Shown: positions 1-7,572 of the stretch, one piece after another | Layout: each line of letters starts with the position of its first letter | Numbering within the stretch: the stretch's first letter is position 1 | Origin: Bacillota bacterium | Lineage (GTDB): Bacteria; Bacillota; Clostridia; Peptostreptococcales; Anaerovoracaceae | Length of the DNA stretch: 44,561 nt | Assembly: GCA_017626845.1 (NCBI GenBank) | Contig: JAGAHX010000063.1 | Span: 1 to 44,561, forward strand | Reading direction: 5' to 3' | Position numbers and translations under genes: made by a program | The notes under the pieces: model-generated | Told to the model about the DNA's origin: nothing | Databases searched by the model: none | Seen by the model: the letters and a program-made list of their open reading frames with translations, nothing else

Positions 1-80
1 AGCAGATGATCCTGTGGAACGAGTTCTTCCAAGGATACGATCTGTACTTGCGGTGGACCGCCTTGATTCTTGGAAAGCAT
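1..80 (-). CDS. IS1182-type transposase, N-terminal fragment (runs off left edge)
   Basis: Reading leftward from an ATG at 78-80, the visible 26 codons begin MLSKNQGGPPQVQIVSLEEL and continue VPQDHL. This N-terminus, with the sequence SLEELVPQDHL, is characteristic of IS1182/DUF772-type DDE transposases, which cut and paste their insertion sequence. Only the first 26 residues are in the window, so neither the catalytic triad nor intactness can be judged. A purine-rich stretch (AAGGCGG) lies about 8 bases upstream of the ATG, and a TGATACAAT extended -10 hexamer lies further upstream (minus strand of about 112-120). The gene marks the left border of an AT-rich accessory region that holds the CRISPR locus. 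Identification rests on a short stretch recognised from memory of the family. Confidence 0.7.
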   Translation of the reverse strand, partial: MLSKNQGGPPQVQIVSLEELVPQDHL

Positions 81-200
81 TGAAATTCCGCCTTTCTTTG
101 ACACTTCTATTGTATCATACTTCTGGCAGAATGTGGGTTTTTGATGAGAAAAACCATGAGAAAAGGGCCACATTTCTGTGACCCTTTGTCTTCAGTCTGA

Positions 201-227
201 CCCGGTGTTGCAAGACACCGGGTTTTT
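201..227 (+). terminator. Rho-independent terminator hairpin
   Basis: A perfect 8-bp stem (CCCGGTGT at 201-208 with ACACCGGG at 215-222), a six-base loop and a run of five T form a textbook intrinsic terminator on the plus strand. No plus-strand gene is visible in front of it inside the window. It may belong to a transcript entering from the left, or shield the CRISPR region from read-through. Confidence 0.75.
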
Positions 228-234
228 CATTACG

Positions 235-257
235 GTCCCTGAGCCTGTCGAAGGGAC
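235..257. repeat. Dispersed palindromic repeat (TGAGCCTGTCGAAGG type), copy 1
   Basis: The stretch runs from GTCCCT through GAGCCTGTCGA to AGGGAC, with 6-bp complementary ends. The same TGAGC(C/T)TGTCGAAG core recurs at 26699-26719, 28423-28443 (opposite strand) and 28477-28497. It is a short REP-like element, here next to a terminator and in no gene. Confidence 0.7.
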
Positions 258-595
258 TGAAGAATCCTGTACAATGGCAGGCTTCATTGCGCTGCCTCTG
301 CTGGATGCAGAAGTAATGCAACAATGCAGCAGCACCGTTGACAAATCTCCAAATTCAGATTCTGTCAAAGCAAATCCTTTGACAGAGTCGCTGATATGCC
401 GGTGGCCAAAGGAAAAAGGCAGTTTATGGGTCAAAACCGCCCCATTTTCCTTGACCATTCAGAATAGTGAAATCTGGTCAAAGAAAACAACTTGACAAAA
501 TCAAACAACGTTTTAGTCATAATTTCCAGCAACTGGTGACGTGAAACATGCGTTTGAAAAAGGCTAGCTAAATACCAAAACGATTGCGATAAAAA

Positions 596-1423
596 AGAGA
601 CCTCCCCTATAAAACTGCACAGCTCTCAAACACTTCTCGCCTCCTCATGCAAGAGGAAAAAGTTTGAGATCCCTATAAAACTGCACAGCTCTCAAACGCC
701 TGCGTGGCGGTCATCGAACATGGTGGAGTTTGAGATCCCTATAAAACTGCACAGCTCTCAAACACGTCGCCGCGGTTGTTTTCGTATTCTTCGGTTTGAG
801 ATCCCTATAAAACTGCACAGCTCTCAAACTGGTTGCCGTACTTGGCTGCCCATTGTCCGGTTTGAGATCCCTATAAAACTGCACAGCTCTCAAACGTACC
901 TGTTGCGGCTGAAACGGTCCAGCTTGTTTGAGATCCCTATAAAACTGCACAGCTCTCAAACCGTAAGGTAACTGGCGTCGGCACAAATATGGTTTGAGAT
1001 CCCTATAAAACTGCACAGCTCTCAAACTAGTTGAAAGGCCGCAAAACGAGCTGACGAGTTTGAGATCCCTATAAAACTGCACAGCTCTCAAACAATTACG
1101 GCTTCTACCAGGATGGCGGGTCAGTTTGAGATCCCTATAAAACTGCACAGCTCTCAAACGGTGCGGATGTAGTTCGCGAAGGCGTCGATGTTTGAGATCC
1201 CTATAAAACTGCACAGCTCTCAAACCTCTGTGATCGCCGGGTTGACCACCAGGTTGTTTGAGATCCCTATAAAACTGCACAGCTCTCAAACGACGATCTG
1301 GGAGATGCAGAACACGGCCATGTTTGAGATCCCTATAAAACTGCACAGCTCTCAAACCGCCGGGAACGTGTACGCCTGCTGCTCGAAGTTTGAGATCCCT
1401 ATAAAACTGCACAGCTCTCAAAC
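596..1423 (-). CRISPR. Type II-A CRISPR array, 13 repeats and 12 spacers
   Basis: Twelve identical 36-bp repeats start at 662, 728, 794, 860, 926, 992, 1058, 1124, 1190, 1256, 1322 and 1388. A thirteenth, damaged repeat lies at 596-631. Every spacer is exactly 30 bp, giving a 66-bp period. Orientation is minus strand: the crRNA-sense repeat begins GTTTGAGAGCTGTGCAG and ends GGGATCTCAAAC, with complementary 8-bp ends. The damaged repeat has lost its 3' nine bases in crRNA sense and marks the old, distal end, so the newest spacer is 1358-1387, beside csn2. The spacers are clearly GC-richer than the cas genes. Transcripts should pair with the tracrRNA at 7417-7530 and load Cas9. No promoter was found in the repeats. 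Confidence 0.98.
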
Positions 1424-1486
1424 CTCAAATCTCTATTTGAGCAGCGTACAGCACGCTTTTGAGGGCTGTATAGGGATCTACCTGCA
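1424..1486 (-). promoter_or_regulatory. CRISPR leader with ATTTGAG anchoring end
   Basis: Only 63 bases separate the csn2 stop from the first repeat, so this is the leader. Read on the minus strand, it ends in ATTTGAG directly against the repeat. That is the leader-anchoring sequence known to direct Cas1-Cas2 integration in streptococcal type II-A systems. The last 18 leader bases are also a perfect hairpin, CTCAAAT-4-ATTTGAG (1424-1441). No good sigma-70 promoter is visible on the minus strand here, so pre-crRNA may be made from a weak promoter or by read-through from csn2. Confidence 0.75.
1457..1480 (+). repeat. Shortened, reverse-oriented repeat copy in the leader (anti-repeat)
   Basis: On the plus strand, TTTTGAGGGCTGT is followed directly by ATAGGGATCT. 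Against the crRNA-sense repeat this matches TTTGAGAGCTGT (one mismatch) and ATAGGGATCT (exact), with the eight bases GCAGTTTT between them missing. The array is read from the other strand, so a leader transcript carries the complement of the repeat and could pair with the array repeats. It is either a decayed inverted repeat or a functional leader-repeat pairing element. Confidence 0.7.
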
Positions 1487-2152
1487 CTAAAATTCACATA
1501 AATCATAGTCAATTGTCAACCGTCTTTCAAGCGTCAACAGATCTTTTGCAACTGAATCTATCATAAGAACATGAAATCCATGCTGCATACAGGTGCTTGC
1601 AAATAACTCCAAGCTCTTATCATCAACAAAGGATCTCAAATTTACCAGGATAAACAGTTTCTCGTTTTCCAAGTTGCTGACAAGGTCCATATACTCAATG
1701 ATCTGTTCTGCTAACAATGTGGTTTCACTCTCGATATACAGACCAGCAGCCTTAATCAGTGAGTTCCAATTCAGTTTCTGGTAAGACAAAACACAGGGAA
1801 GGTCAAACGAAAGATCTTCCATATATGTTTCGATTTCCCCCAGCAATTGATTCCCTCTCATGTAGTTATCCGTATCCTGACATTTATGTTCCAAAGCACC
1901 CATCACCTTGGTAAGCAAACTCTTACGGTTTAGCTCAAAAGGAGCAAATCCATCCAGAACTTCTGCGTATTTGGAAAAACTGACAGGCACATTTTCTTGA
2001 GAAAGAACAGACTGGCCGGATCCGCCAAAGACCTGCGTTTTCAGGTCTAAAAGGATATTATACAACAAATCTGGATTCTCGATAACTACAGTGCTAAGAC
2101 TATTACTATTGATCGTTATGGGCTGTAGAATCCCGGGAAGTACTATTTTCAT
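1487..2152 (-). CDS. csn2: CRISPR-associated protein Csn2
   Basis: A 221-residue protein at the csn2 position of a type II-A operon. Csn2 proteins form ring-shaped tetramers that bind linear DNA ends and are needed for spacer acquisition together with Cas1, Cas2 and Cas9. Length matches the usual 220 or so residues. Family-like features include the N-terminal beta segment (MKIVLPGI..), a helical middle, the core strand KLFILVNLRSF and the C-terminal end LTIDYDLCEF. The ATG overlaps the cas2 stop (ATGA), implying translational coupling. The assignment rests on locus position, length and general resemblance; Csn2 sequences diverge strongly, so the subgroup is not called. Confidence 0.88.
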   Translation of the reverse strand: MKIVLPGILQPITINSNSLSTVVIENPDLLYNILLDLKTQVFGGSGQSVLSQENVPVSFSKYAEVLDGFAPFELNRKSLLTKVMGALEHKCQDTDNYMRGNQLLGEIETYMEDLSFDLPCVLSYQKLNWNSLIKAAGLYIESETTLLAEQIIEYMDLVSNLENEKLFILVNLRSFVDDKSLELFASTCMQHGFHVLMIDSVAKDLLTLERRLTIDYDLCEF

Positions 2153-2469
2153 AAGATAATGATACGCTCGTCTGAGTTAACAACATCCGATTCATATGTT
2201 CCGGAGATGTTTTCTATTCTTGAGAACTGTTTTTCCGTTATCGTTAAAACCTGGACCAGCCCTGCAGGAGGTTTATTTCTACGCAATACAGCAACTGCAG
2301 ACGCAGCTGCTGATGGAGTTAAAACGATCTTTGTGTATATGGATTCCTGCATCATAATAAAACCATTTCTGATCAGCATTTTTCTAAACTTCCGGTAATT
2401 CCTCCGATCATCCGGAGAAACTACCGGTAAGTCAAACATAATGAGCATTCGCATAAATCTATAACTCAT
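2149..2469 (-). CDS. cas2: CRISPR-associated endoribonuclease-fold protein Cas2
   Basis: Cas2 is the central dimer of the Cas1-Cas2 integrase that inserts new spacers. The first beta strand RMLIMFDLP, with its conserved aspartate, is followed by a ferredoxin-like protein with the type II-A words YRKFRKMLI, GFIMMQESIY and VLTITEKQF. The open frame continues 27 codons further upstream inside cas1. I chose the ATG at 2469 (protein MSYRFMRMLIMFDLP.., 106 residues), because Cas2 begins a few residues before strand 1; an ATG five codons later is also possible. The start overlaps the cas1 end by 11 bases and the stop overlaps csn2 by 4, as in a coupled operon. Confidence 0.93.
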   Translation of the reverse strand: MSYRFMRMLIMFDLPVVSPDDRRNYRKFRKMLIRNGFIMMQESIYTKIVLTPSAAASAVAVLRRNKPPAGLVQVLTITEKQFSRIENISGTYESDVVNSDERIIIL

Positions 2470-3337
2470 ACACTTGAATAAACTGGATTTTTTCAGGATC
2501 GTCCTGGGATAAAGCATCCAGAACACTTCGTACATAGATTTTGATTGCATTCAACAATGTCTGCTCATTTCCGGATATCAGCACTGGAGCATTCAGCAGA
2601 CTTACCAGTTCCATTTTCTCCCAATGCTCAAACTCGTCCGGATCCAAAGAAAAGACTCGGCGATCCACCATTACGCGTACAGGTTCCATCAAATCACTGC
2701 TTAAATTAAAATGATTGAACACATTATCGTGATGTATTCCAAGCTGAGTCATATAACCATTTGCTACGATCTCCCGGTTAAAAGCAGAAAGAATCAATGT
2801 ATATCCATAGTCAAGCGCTGCATTGACTGGATCATTAGCACCTCGATAAAAGTCTTCTCCAAAAACTGCATTGAAATAAACTTTTGCTGCATGGCCCTCC
2901 CGATTCGAGAGGTCGGCCGGTTTTAGTTCTTTCAGATAGTTTTGCAGTAAGTCATGCTCTGCAGTAAAATGCAAATCTCTAAGAAACTCAGCCTGGCGGA
3001 AGATCTTTTCAGATACGATTTTTGTCCATACGAGATCCTTAGTCTCCTTTTGCCATGCAATCTGCATTCGAATCCTTTTGTTGCTGTCATGATTCCCGTA
3101 ATACGAAACAAGTTCTGCCAGGGGAGATCGTTTGGAATCGCAGAAAATAACCTTAATCTTCTGTCTAATCAATTCTTCAAGAAGGCAGCCAGTAAGAGAA
3201 ACCGCGGGGTTTTCTATTAGCAGGATTGCAACCTCCTCCAGAAACACCCTCTTTGTGTCCTCTGCTCGTACCACCATGTATCCCATCTTGTAATCTAATT
3301 TACAGCGCCTGGAGATGATGATTGTTCGCCAACTCAT
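2459..3337 (-). CDS. cas1: CRISPR-associated endonuclease/integrase Cas1 (type II)
   Basis: A 292-residue Cas1, the catalytic subunit of the spacer integrase. The N-terminal beta domain includes the type II-A opening MSWRTIIISRRCKLDYK. The helical domain carries the metal-binding residues: glutamate in NREGHAAKVYF, histidine in GIHHDN, and the acidic pair in DLMEPVR. Length is normal for type II Cas1 (about 290). The ATG overlaps the cas9 stop by 4 bases, so it is probably coupled to cas9 translation; no strong ribosome site precedes it. The gene is AT-rich like the whole cas operon and shows no frameshift or missing catalytic residue. Confidence 0.97.
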   Translation of the reverse strand: MSWRTIIISRRCKLDYKMGYMVVRAEDTKRVFLEEVAILLIENPAVSLTGCLLEELIRQKIKVIFCDSKRSPLAELVSYYGNHDSNKRIRMQIAWQKETKDLVWTKIVSEKIFRQAEFLRDLHFTAEHDLLQNYLKELKPADLSNREGHAAKVYFNAVFGEDFYRGANDPVNAALDYGYTLILSAFNREIVANGYMTQLGIHHDNVFNHFNLSSDLMEPVRVMVDRRVFSLDPDEFEHWEKMELVSLLNAPVLISGNEQTLLNAIKIYVRSVLDALSQDDPEKIQFIQVYEL

Positions 3338-6300
3338 ATCAGTTCCAGAATATTAACTGAATACTTCTCATGTAAACCGGACGCATCCATATCTATGATC
3401 TGCACGCATGCATATGACTTTGTCCATAAAGATGCTTTTGTGGAAAAACTGATCGTTGCAGCACTACGAGGACTTCCTCCGATTGCCTTTAAATCACATC
3501 CTGCGCTCATCCTGCCAAATATTTGTCCCATCTGCATGAGGGAATACAGTTGGACATCGAGGGCTTGACCTAAAAAACGTTCCCGGCCAGATTTGAAGAT
3601 TTCTGAGGGATTATTCGGGCGTTTGTTGTAAGGCGAAGAGCTTGCTTTCATGCAGTAAAAATCATACAACATTAAATTTGCCGCTGAGCTTATCCCATTC
3701 AGCAATTCTTGTGGTTGATAACGATGATTCTCCTGCATCTTACGAACAGTGCTTTCCACCTTCTGCACATAAGCTTCTATCTCCGGAGAAGCATTCAACG
3801 CCATCAAAGGCTTCATAATCAAAGTCTTTTCGCCTCCGGAGACACCTCCAACGGCCATCCTAAATCCATCAAACGAAAAAACAGTATTGATTTTAATTTT
3901 CCGCAAGCCCAACGGGAACGACAGATCCGATACGTCTTTTTTCAGCAATTCGAATAATTTACCAGAGGCATAATCCGTAGCCACTGCCATGTCCGAATAA
4001 ACGCCGCCTACACGCATCAGTTCTACGGGCAAAAGCATAAGGTCGTACTTTTCTTTTACCGCATATCTAACCAACAGGAAGCCTGCGATAGCCTTCTTGT
4101 TGTATCCGCCGTACATTTCAGGCGGCATGCCGGCTTTCCTCGGGACCAATCCCTCCGCCTTCTTCAGAGGCATTTGATCGAACAGTCCGCCTTTTTTTGT
4201 GTATGCATAAACCGTTAAGTGCGCATTGTTCTTTTTAATGGTTTCCTTGACTTTTACAATATCTGCTGACCCATGCCATATGCATTCATTGCCGACATTT
4301 ACTTCCCGGCTGAAGATCGTCTCCGTTTTAATGGAATACTTGTCGGTTATCCTAAACCACCGCTTGGTAAACCGCATGTGATAAACGTTCCCAACAACAA
4401 TATTCAAATATGCATCCTTTGCATGGTGAAGGTCGTTGAAACTTCTGGATTTAAGCATGCCAAACTGCTGCCGGAAATCAGAAACAAGGCCAGCTTTGGA
4501 ATACACGATTTCAGTGGTTGGATAGTGCTCTTTTAGCAGCGCAATCACAGCTTTCGTAGACTGACTCGTTTCTACCAGCTGGCGATTGATGAATCCCTGC
4601 TTTTCCTCTTGGGTAAAACTAGTGGTCCGGGTAAGCCTCTTATATTTTTCATCCGTCATAAGACCATGCCTGTGCAGCATATCCCAGTACGGCCGCATAG
4701 CATTCTGAATGGCTGCATCCACTGGATACCGGTCGCTCTTAGCGCCATTCGCCTCGGATTTGACAAGAACCATATTGTTGAGGACACTGTCGTCTTTTAC
4801 CAGACTCTGGGGATAGATATGTTCGATGTTATATGCATTCCCCCAAACGTCAGCAATATCAATCGCCTGCCCCGTATAGGCACATTTACCAAGCTGAATA
4901 AAGTACAGGAACAATCTGTCGCTGCGCAGTTCATTATCCGTTTTCTGCTGCAGTTCCGCTGTAAGCTGTGCAGCATCGTTCTTGAGCGGCTTATACCATT
5001 CCAAGATCTGTTCTCTACGGCTTTGGGTTCTCCTGCCCTTCCTTGCATCTCTAGCTTCCCGGGTAGTTTCGACAAATATTTTGTCCGGAGCCTGACCGCA
5101 GCAATCCACGACTTCACGGGTCACTTTAAGGGCACGGAAGATCGCCCTGCGAACCGCAGGAGAAAGATACATGGCCTTCAGCCGATCCTCGAGTTTCTTG
5201 GGATGTTCAGCGTAATAATCCTGCTGCAATTCCTGCAGTTCTTCCGCAAAAGTGTAGCGATCGCTTAGCAGCTGCATCAGATTATCGTTTGTCTCCCATA
5301 ATGCCTTCAGGATGGTAAAGCACTCTCCGGTATCTTTACATACACCTTCAAATCCATTTAAAAATTTGTGGGAAAGTCTGCCGAATTCTTTCAACCCCTG
5401 CCGCCCGTTATACTTAACATCCTCCTCCGAAAGATTTGGATATTCCTTTCTTAACCAATCCTCAAGACGTGTGCGGTCCTCGGAATAAGCAGCCCTCTCA
5501 ATGATTCTCTCGATGTCATCTTCGGTTAAGGCATCTCGCCCCAACAACTTTTTAAAGATGAAAAAGGGTTTAAGATCCGCATTGATTTTATCGTCTACGC
5601 CTGAAAGAAGCGGTCTTTGCGCCTCGGTAATCGACCCATTTGCAACGAGAAAATCTGCAATATTCTTTTTCGTTACAGTCTTTTTCTTCTGGAACAGTTC
5701 GCGATAAATGGACTGCTTTAAACCGACCGAGATTGGACGACCATCAATCGAAAGCGAATTGATCGCATTCAACACCATAAATTTGTGATAAGTAAGAGAA
5801 TCCTTAGGCAAAACCTTTTCGCCGGGATAATAGGTGCAATAATTCGTCATCCGCACAATGAAAGCCTTCTCACTTTCATCTAAATCGACTTTTTCGGCAA
5901 AGTTCCAAGGATAGATTTTCCCTTCGGCTTTGCGCTTGATCCAAGCATTGGAAGACCCGGAATTCAATGGACCGACGAAATATGGAATACTGAATTCCAT
6001 GATAGTAAGCAGCTTTTCCATATTGGACAGGCCGGACTCATCAATTTCTTTTAGGAACGGGAGATAGTCCTTCGCATTATTCAAAATTGCTTTCATTTCG
6101 TGCCAGTAAAGCTGATACGGAATTACTCGATTGTCTGTATTCTTTTGCTTGGGGAGGAAGGTATACGAACTTAATCTATCCAGCATGTCATTGTAAAAGG
6201 ACTGGTCTTCCGATTTGGGCTCGATATCTTTTATCAACTTTTTTAGATGATCAGAGAAGTCTATAACTGTAGATTTTTTTACCGCCAGAGTTTCATCTGA

Positions 6301-7380
6301 ATGATAAACGTAACTGGAATAGCTGTTTTCTGCTAATTTTGAGCGAAAAAGTTCGTTATATTGTTCCGGAAGATAGGTGCGGATGAACTGTTTTAGCCCC
6401 TTCAGGTCCTTTTGATGTTGTTCCCAAACTGCAACTTTCGCCGCAGAAATACTATTTTTCCCTCCGAGAGAATTCGTCAATACCGACCAGTCGTATACGG
6501 ACTTCAGCACAGGGATTACAGAGGCACGCTCATCCAGTTCTGACATAAACTCTGCTATCTTTTCATCCTCATCAGATAAACTGATGCTCCCTGCCTCAGA
6601 AAAGGAATCGTCGTTTAATAACGCTTTGGCATCCGCCTTACCGCCACATAAAAGCTTCATGATGGCTTCTTTCCCAAATGCTGATTCCGGATTCTTGGAA
6701 GGAGATTTACCGCCAAACAGAACATTCTTCAGCGCAGACAGTTTACGGCTTATTCCCCTTTCTCCGCTCAGTATCTCTCTGATCTGTTCCGCATATTCGG
6801 AAGACCAAGGCAGATCATATCCGTTGTCTTCAAAATAATCCTCAAAGTTCCGATAAACCACATCAAAGTCTGTAACCGCAGCTATATTGTCTTTGTTTAC
6901 CATACTGAGGAAATGACCTCTATGAGCCACCAGCCAAGCACAGGCAAGATAGACAAGCCGGACATCGTGCGGGTTTGTGGAATCCATCAGATCGCAGATC
7001 AGATGGTGGATCGTCGGATATTGCGCATAATACTCTTTATCTGTGTAATCTTTATCATTGAATAAGGGGTATTCAAATCCATCTGGTTTTCTGTATAGGG
7101 CGCTTTCCTGCAAGCGAATGTAGAAACGAGGATCCACCTTGGCAATCTCATGCGAAAAAATCTCCTGTACCAGATCCACGCGCTGCTGACGGCGGTCAAG
7201 CCGTCTTCTAGCCGTGCGAAATGCCCTGCGATCAGCAGCCGGTTTTGCCTCATCAAACAAATGCACGCCCCACATCGGTTCGCCTTTGAATTTCAACATG
7301 TTATATTCCGGGTCTGTAGCAGCCCAACCTACTGAATTTGTTCCTATATCAAGACCTAAATAGTAATCCTGCTTTTTCAT
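3334..7380 (-). CDS. cas9: CRISPR-associated RNA-guided DNA endonuclease Cas9 (type II-A)
   Basis: A 1,348-residue, apparently intact Cas9. In a complex with crRNA and tracrRNA it cuts both strands of matching DNA. RuvC-I is GLDIGTNSVGWA with D11. The arginine-rich bridge helix (RRAFRTARRRLDRRQQR) follows at about residues 51-67. RuvC-II is IFVETTRE with E771. The HNH nuclease is NIEHIYPQSLVKDDS with H854. RuvC-III is HHAKDAYLN with H985/H986 and D989. All four catalytic positions match those of S. pyogenes Cas9 (D10, E762, H840, D986). The C-terminal PAM-interacting part is not recognisable enough to infer a PAM. The ATG at 7380 has AGAGGAGA about 9 bases upstream. That ribosome site lies inside the divergent tracrRNA promoter. 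No clear cas9 promoter was identified. Confidence 0.98.
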   Translation of the reverse strand: MKKQDYYLGLDIGTNSVGWAATDPEYNMLKFKGEPMWGVHLFDEAKPAADRRAFRTARRRLDRRQQRVDLVQEIFSHEIAKVDPRFYIRLQESALYRKPDGFEYPLFNDKDYTDKEYYAQYPTIHHLICDLMDSTNPHDVRLVYLACAWLVAHRGHFLSMVNKDNIAAVTDFDVVYRNFEDYFEDNGYDLPWSSEYAEQIREILSGERGISRKLSALKNVLFGGKSPSKNPESAFGKEAIMKLLCGGKADAKALLNDDSFSEAGSISLSDEDEKIAEFMSELDERASVIPVLKSVYDWSVLTNSLGGKNSISAAKVAVWEQHQKDLKGLKQFIRTYLPEQYNELFRSKLAENSYSSYVYHSDETLAVKKSTVIDFSDHLKKLIKDIEPKSEDQSFYNDMLDRLSSYTFLPKQKNTDNRVIPYQLYWHEMKAILNNAKDYLPFLKEIDESGLSNMEKLLTIMEFSIPYFVGPLNSGSSNAWIKRKAEGKIYPWNFAEKVDLDESEKAFIVRMTNYCTYYPGEKVLPKDSLTYHKFMVLNAINSLSIDGRPISVGLKQSIYRELFQKKKTVTKKNIADFLVANGSITEAQRPLLSGVDDKINADLKPFFIFKKLLGRDALTEDDIERIIERAAYSEDRTRLEDWLRKEYPNLSEEDVKYNGRQGLKEFGRLSHKFLNGFEGVCKDTGECFTILKALWETNDNLMQLLSDRYTFAEELQELQQDYYAEHPKKLEDRLKAMYLSPAVRRAIFRALKVTREVVDCCGQAPDKIFVETTREARDARKGRRTQSRREQILEWYKPLKNDAAQLTAELQQKTDNELRSDRLFLYFIQLGKCAYTGQAIDIADVWGNAYNIEHIYPQSLVKDDSVLNNMVLVKSEANGAKSDRYPVDAAIQNAMRPYWDMLHRHGLMTDEKYKRLTRTTSFTQEEKQGFINRQLVETSQSTKAVIALLKEHYPTTEIVYSKAGLVSDFRQQFGMLKSRSFNDLHHAKDAYLNIVVGNVYHMRFTKRWFRITDKYSIKTETIFSREVNVGNECIWHGSADIVKVKETIKKNNAHLTVYAYTKKGGLFDQMPLKKAEGLVPRKAGMPPEMYGGYNKKAIAGFLLVRYAVKEKYDLMLLPVELMRVGGVYSDMAVATDYASGKLFELLKKDVSDLSFPLGLRKIKINTVFSFDGFRMAVGGVSGGEKTLIMKPLMALNASPEIEAYVQKVESTVRKMQENHRYQPQELLNGISSAANLMLYDFYCMKASSSPYNKRPNNPSEIFKSGRERFLGQALDVQLYSLMQMGQIFGRMSAGCDLKAIGGSPRSAATISFSTKASLWTKSYACVQIIDMDASGLHEKYSVNILELI

Positions 7381-7381
7381 C

Positions 7382-7410
7382 TTTACAAATCTCCTCTGAA
7401 GTGATATTCT
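7382..7410 (+). promoter_or_regulatory. tracrRNA promoter (extended -10)
   Basis: TTTACA (7382-7387), a 17-base spacer, then TGA followed by TATTCT (7405-7410) make a good sigma-70 promoter with extended -10. The expected start near 7417 is exactly where repeat similarity begins. Its -35 sits next to the cas9 start codon, and the cas9 ribosome site lies in its spacer on the other strand. Confidence 0.7.
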
Positions 7411-7416
7411 ACATAC

Positions 7417-7530
7417 AGTTTCAGATCCCTATGAAACTGTACAGCGAGTTCAAATAAGAATTCATTCAAATCGCCGGTTCGACCGGCCGCACAGTGGTGC
7501 ATCAAGGTTCCTTTAAGGAGCCTTTTTTCT
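7417..7530 (+). ncRNA. tracrRNA (trans-activating CRISPR RNA)
   Basis: From 7418 the plus strand follows the full array repeat for about 36 bases (GTTTCAGATCCCTATGAAAC, then TGTACAGCGAGTTCAAAT) with a few changes and a bulge at GAG, so its RNA is an anti-repeat for the crRNA. A nexus-like AAUAAGAAUUC segment follows, then hairpins GCCGGT/ACCGGC (7473-7487) and GCAC/GTGC (7489-7500), and a terminator hairpin with a U run (7504-7528). Predicted length is about 113 nt. It lies upstream of cas9 on the opposite strand, as in S. pyogenes. The promoter above fits its 5' end. Exact ends are inferred. Confidence 0.92.
7504..7528 (+). terminator. tracrRNA terminator
   Basis: An 8-bp stem (AAGGTTCC with GGAGCCTT, one G-U pair), a five-base loop and a run of six T end the tracrRNA. 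The last tracrRNA hairpin is thus also the terminator. Confidence 0.85.
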
Positions 7531-7572
7531 TTTCAAAACTAGTCTACCGTAACAATTGGCCTATAAAACGGA

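Larger units (their letters stand above)
81..595. other. Intergenic region between IS1182 transposase start and CRISPR array
   Basis: No convincing gene is seen in these 515 bases. Open frames here lack ribosome sites and cross the hairpins and repeat described below. The region contains the transposase promoter, an imperfect hairpin at 162-187 (AAAGGG..CACA / TGTG..CCCTTT), a strong plus-strand terminator at 201-227, a dispersed palindromic repeat at 235-257, and AT-rich sequence with several TTGACA-like words (337-342, 493-498) that have no good -10 partner. The right end of the insertion sequence should lie somewhere in 81-230, but I could not assign its terminal inverted repeat without the other end. 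Confidence 0.5.

Noticed and set aside
178..495. A 105-codon plus-strand frame and an overlapping 88-codon minus-strand frame
   Set aside because: They run through the terminator and the REP-like element, lack ribosome sites and show no family resemblance.
596..1423. Self-targeting spacer against this window
   Set aside because: By eye, no spacer matched another part of the window; a genome-wide search would be needed to exclude it.
711..1490. Long open frames on both strands across the CRISPR array (for example 236 codons on the minus strand)
   Set aside because: They are translations of the repeat with a period divisible by three (66 bp); the peptide repeats every 22 residues and has no ribosome site.
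1424..1600. Sigma-70 promoter for the pre-crRNA
   Set aside because: TATACA at about 1466-1471 on the minus strand has no acceptable -35; not called.
2470..2550. N-terminal extension of cas2 by 27 codons
   Set aside because: It lies wholly within cas1 and precedes the usual Cas2 start; Cas2 proteins begin just before the first beta strand.
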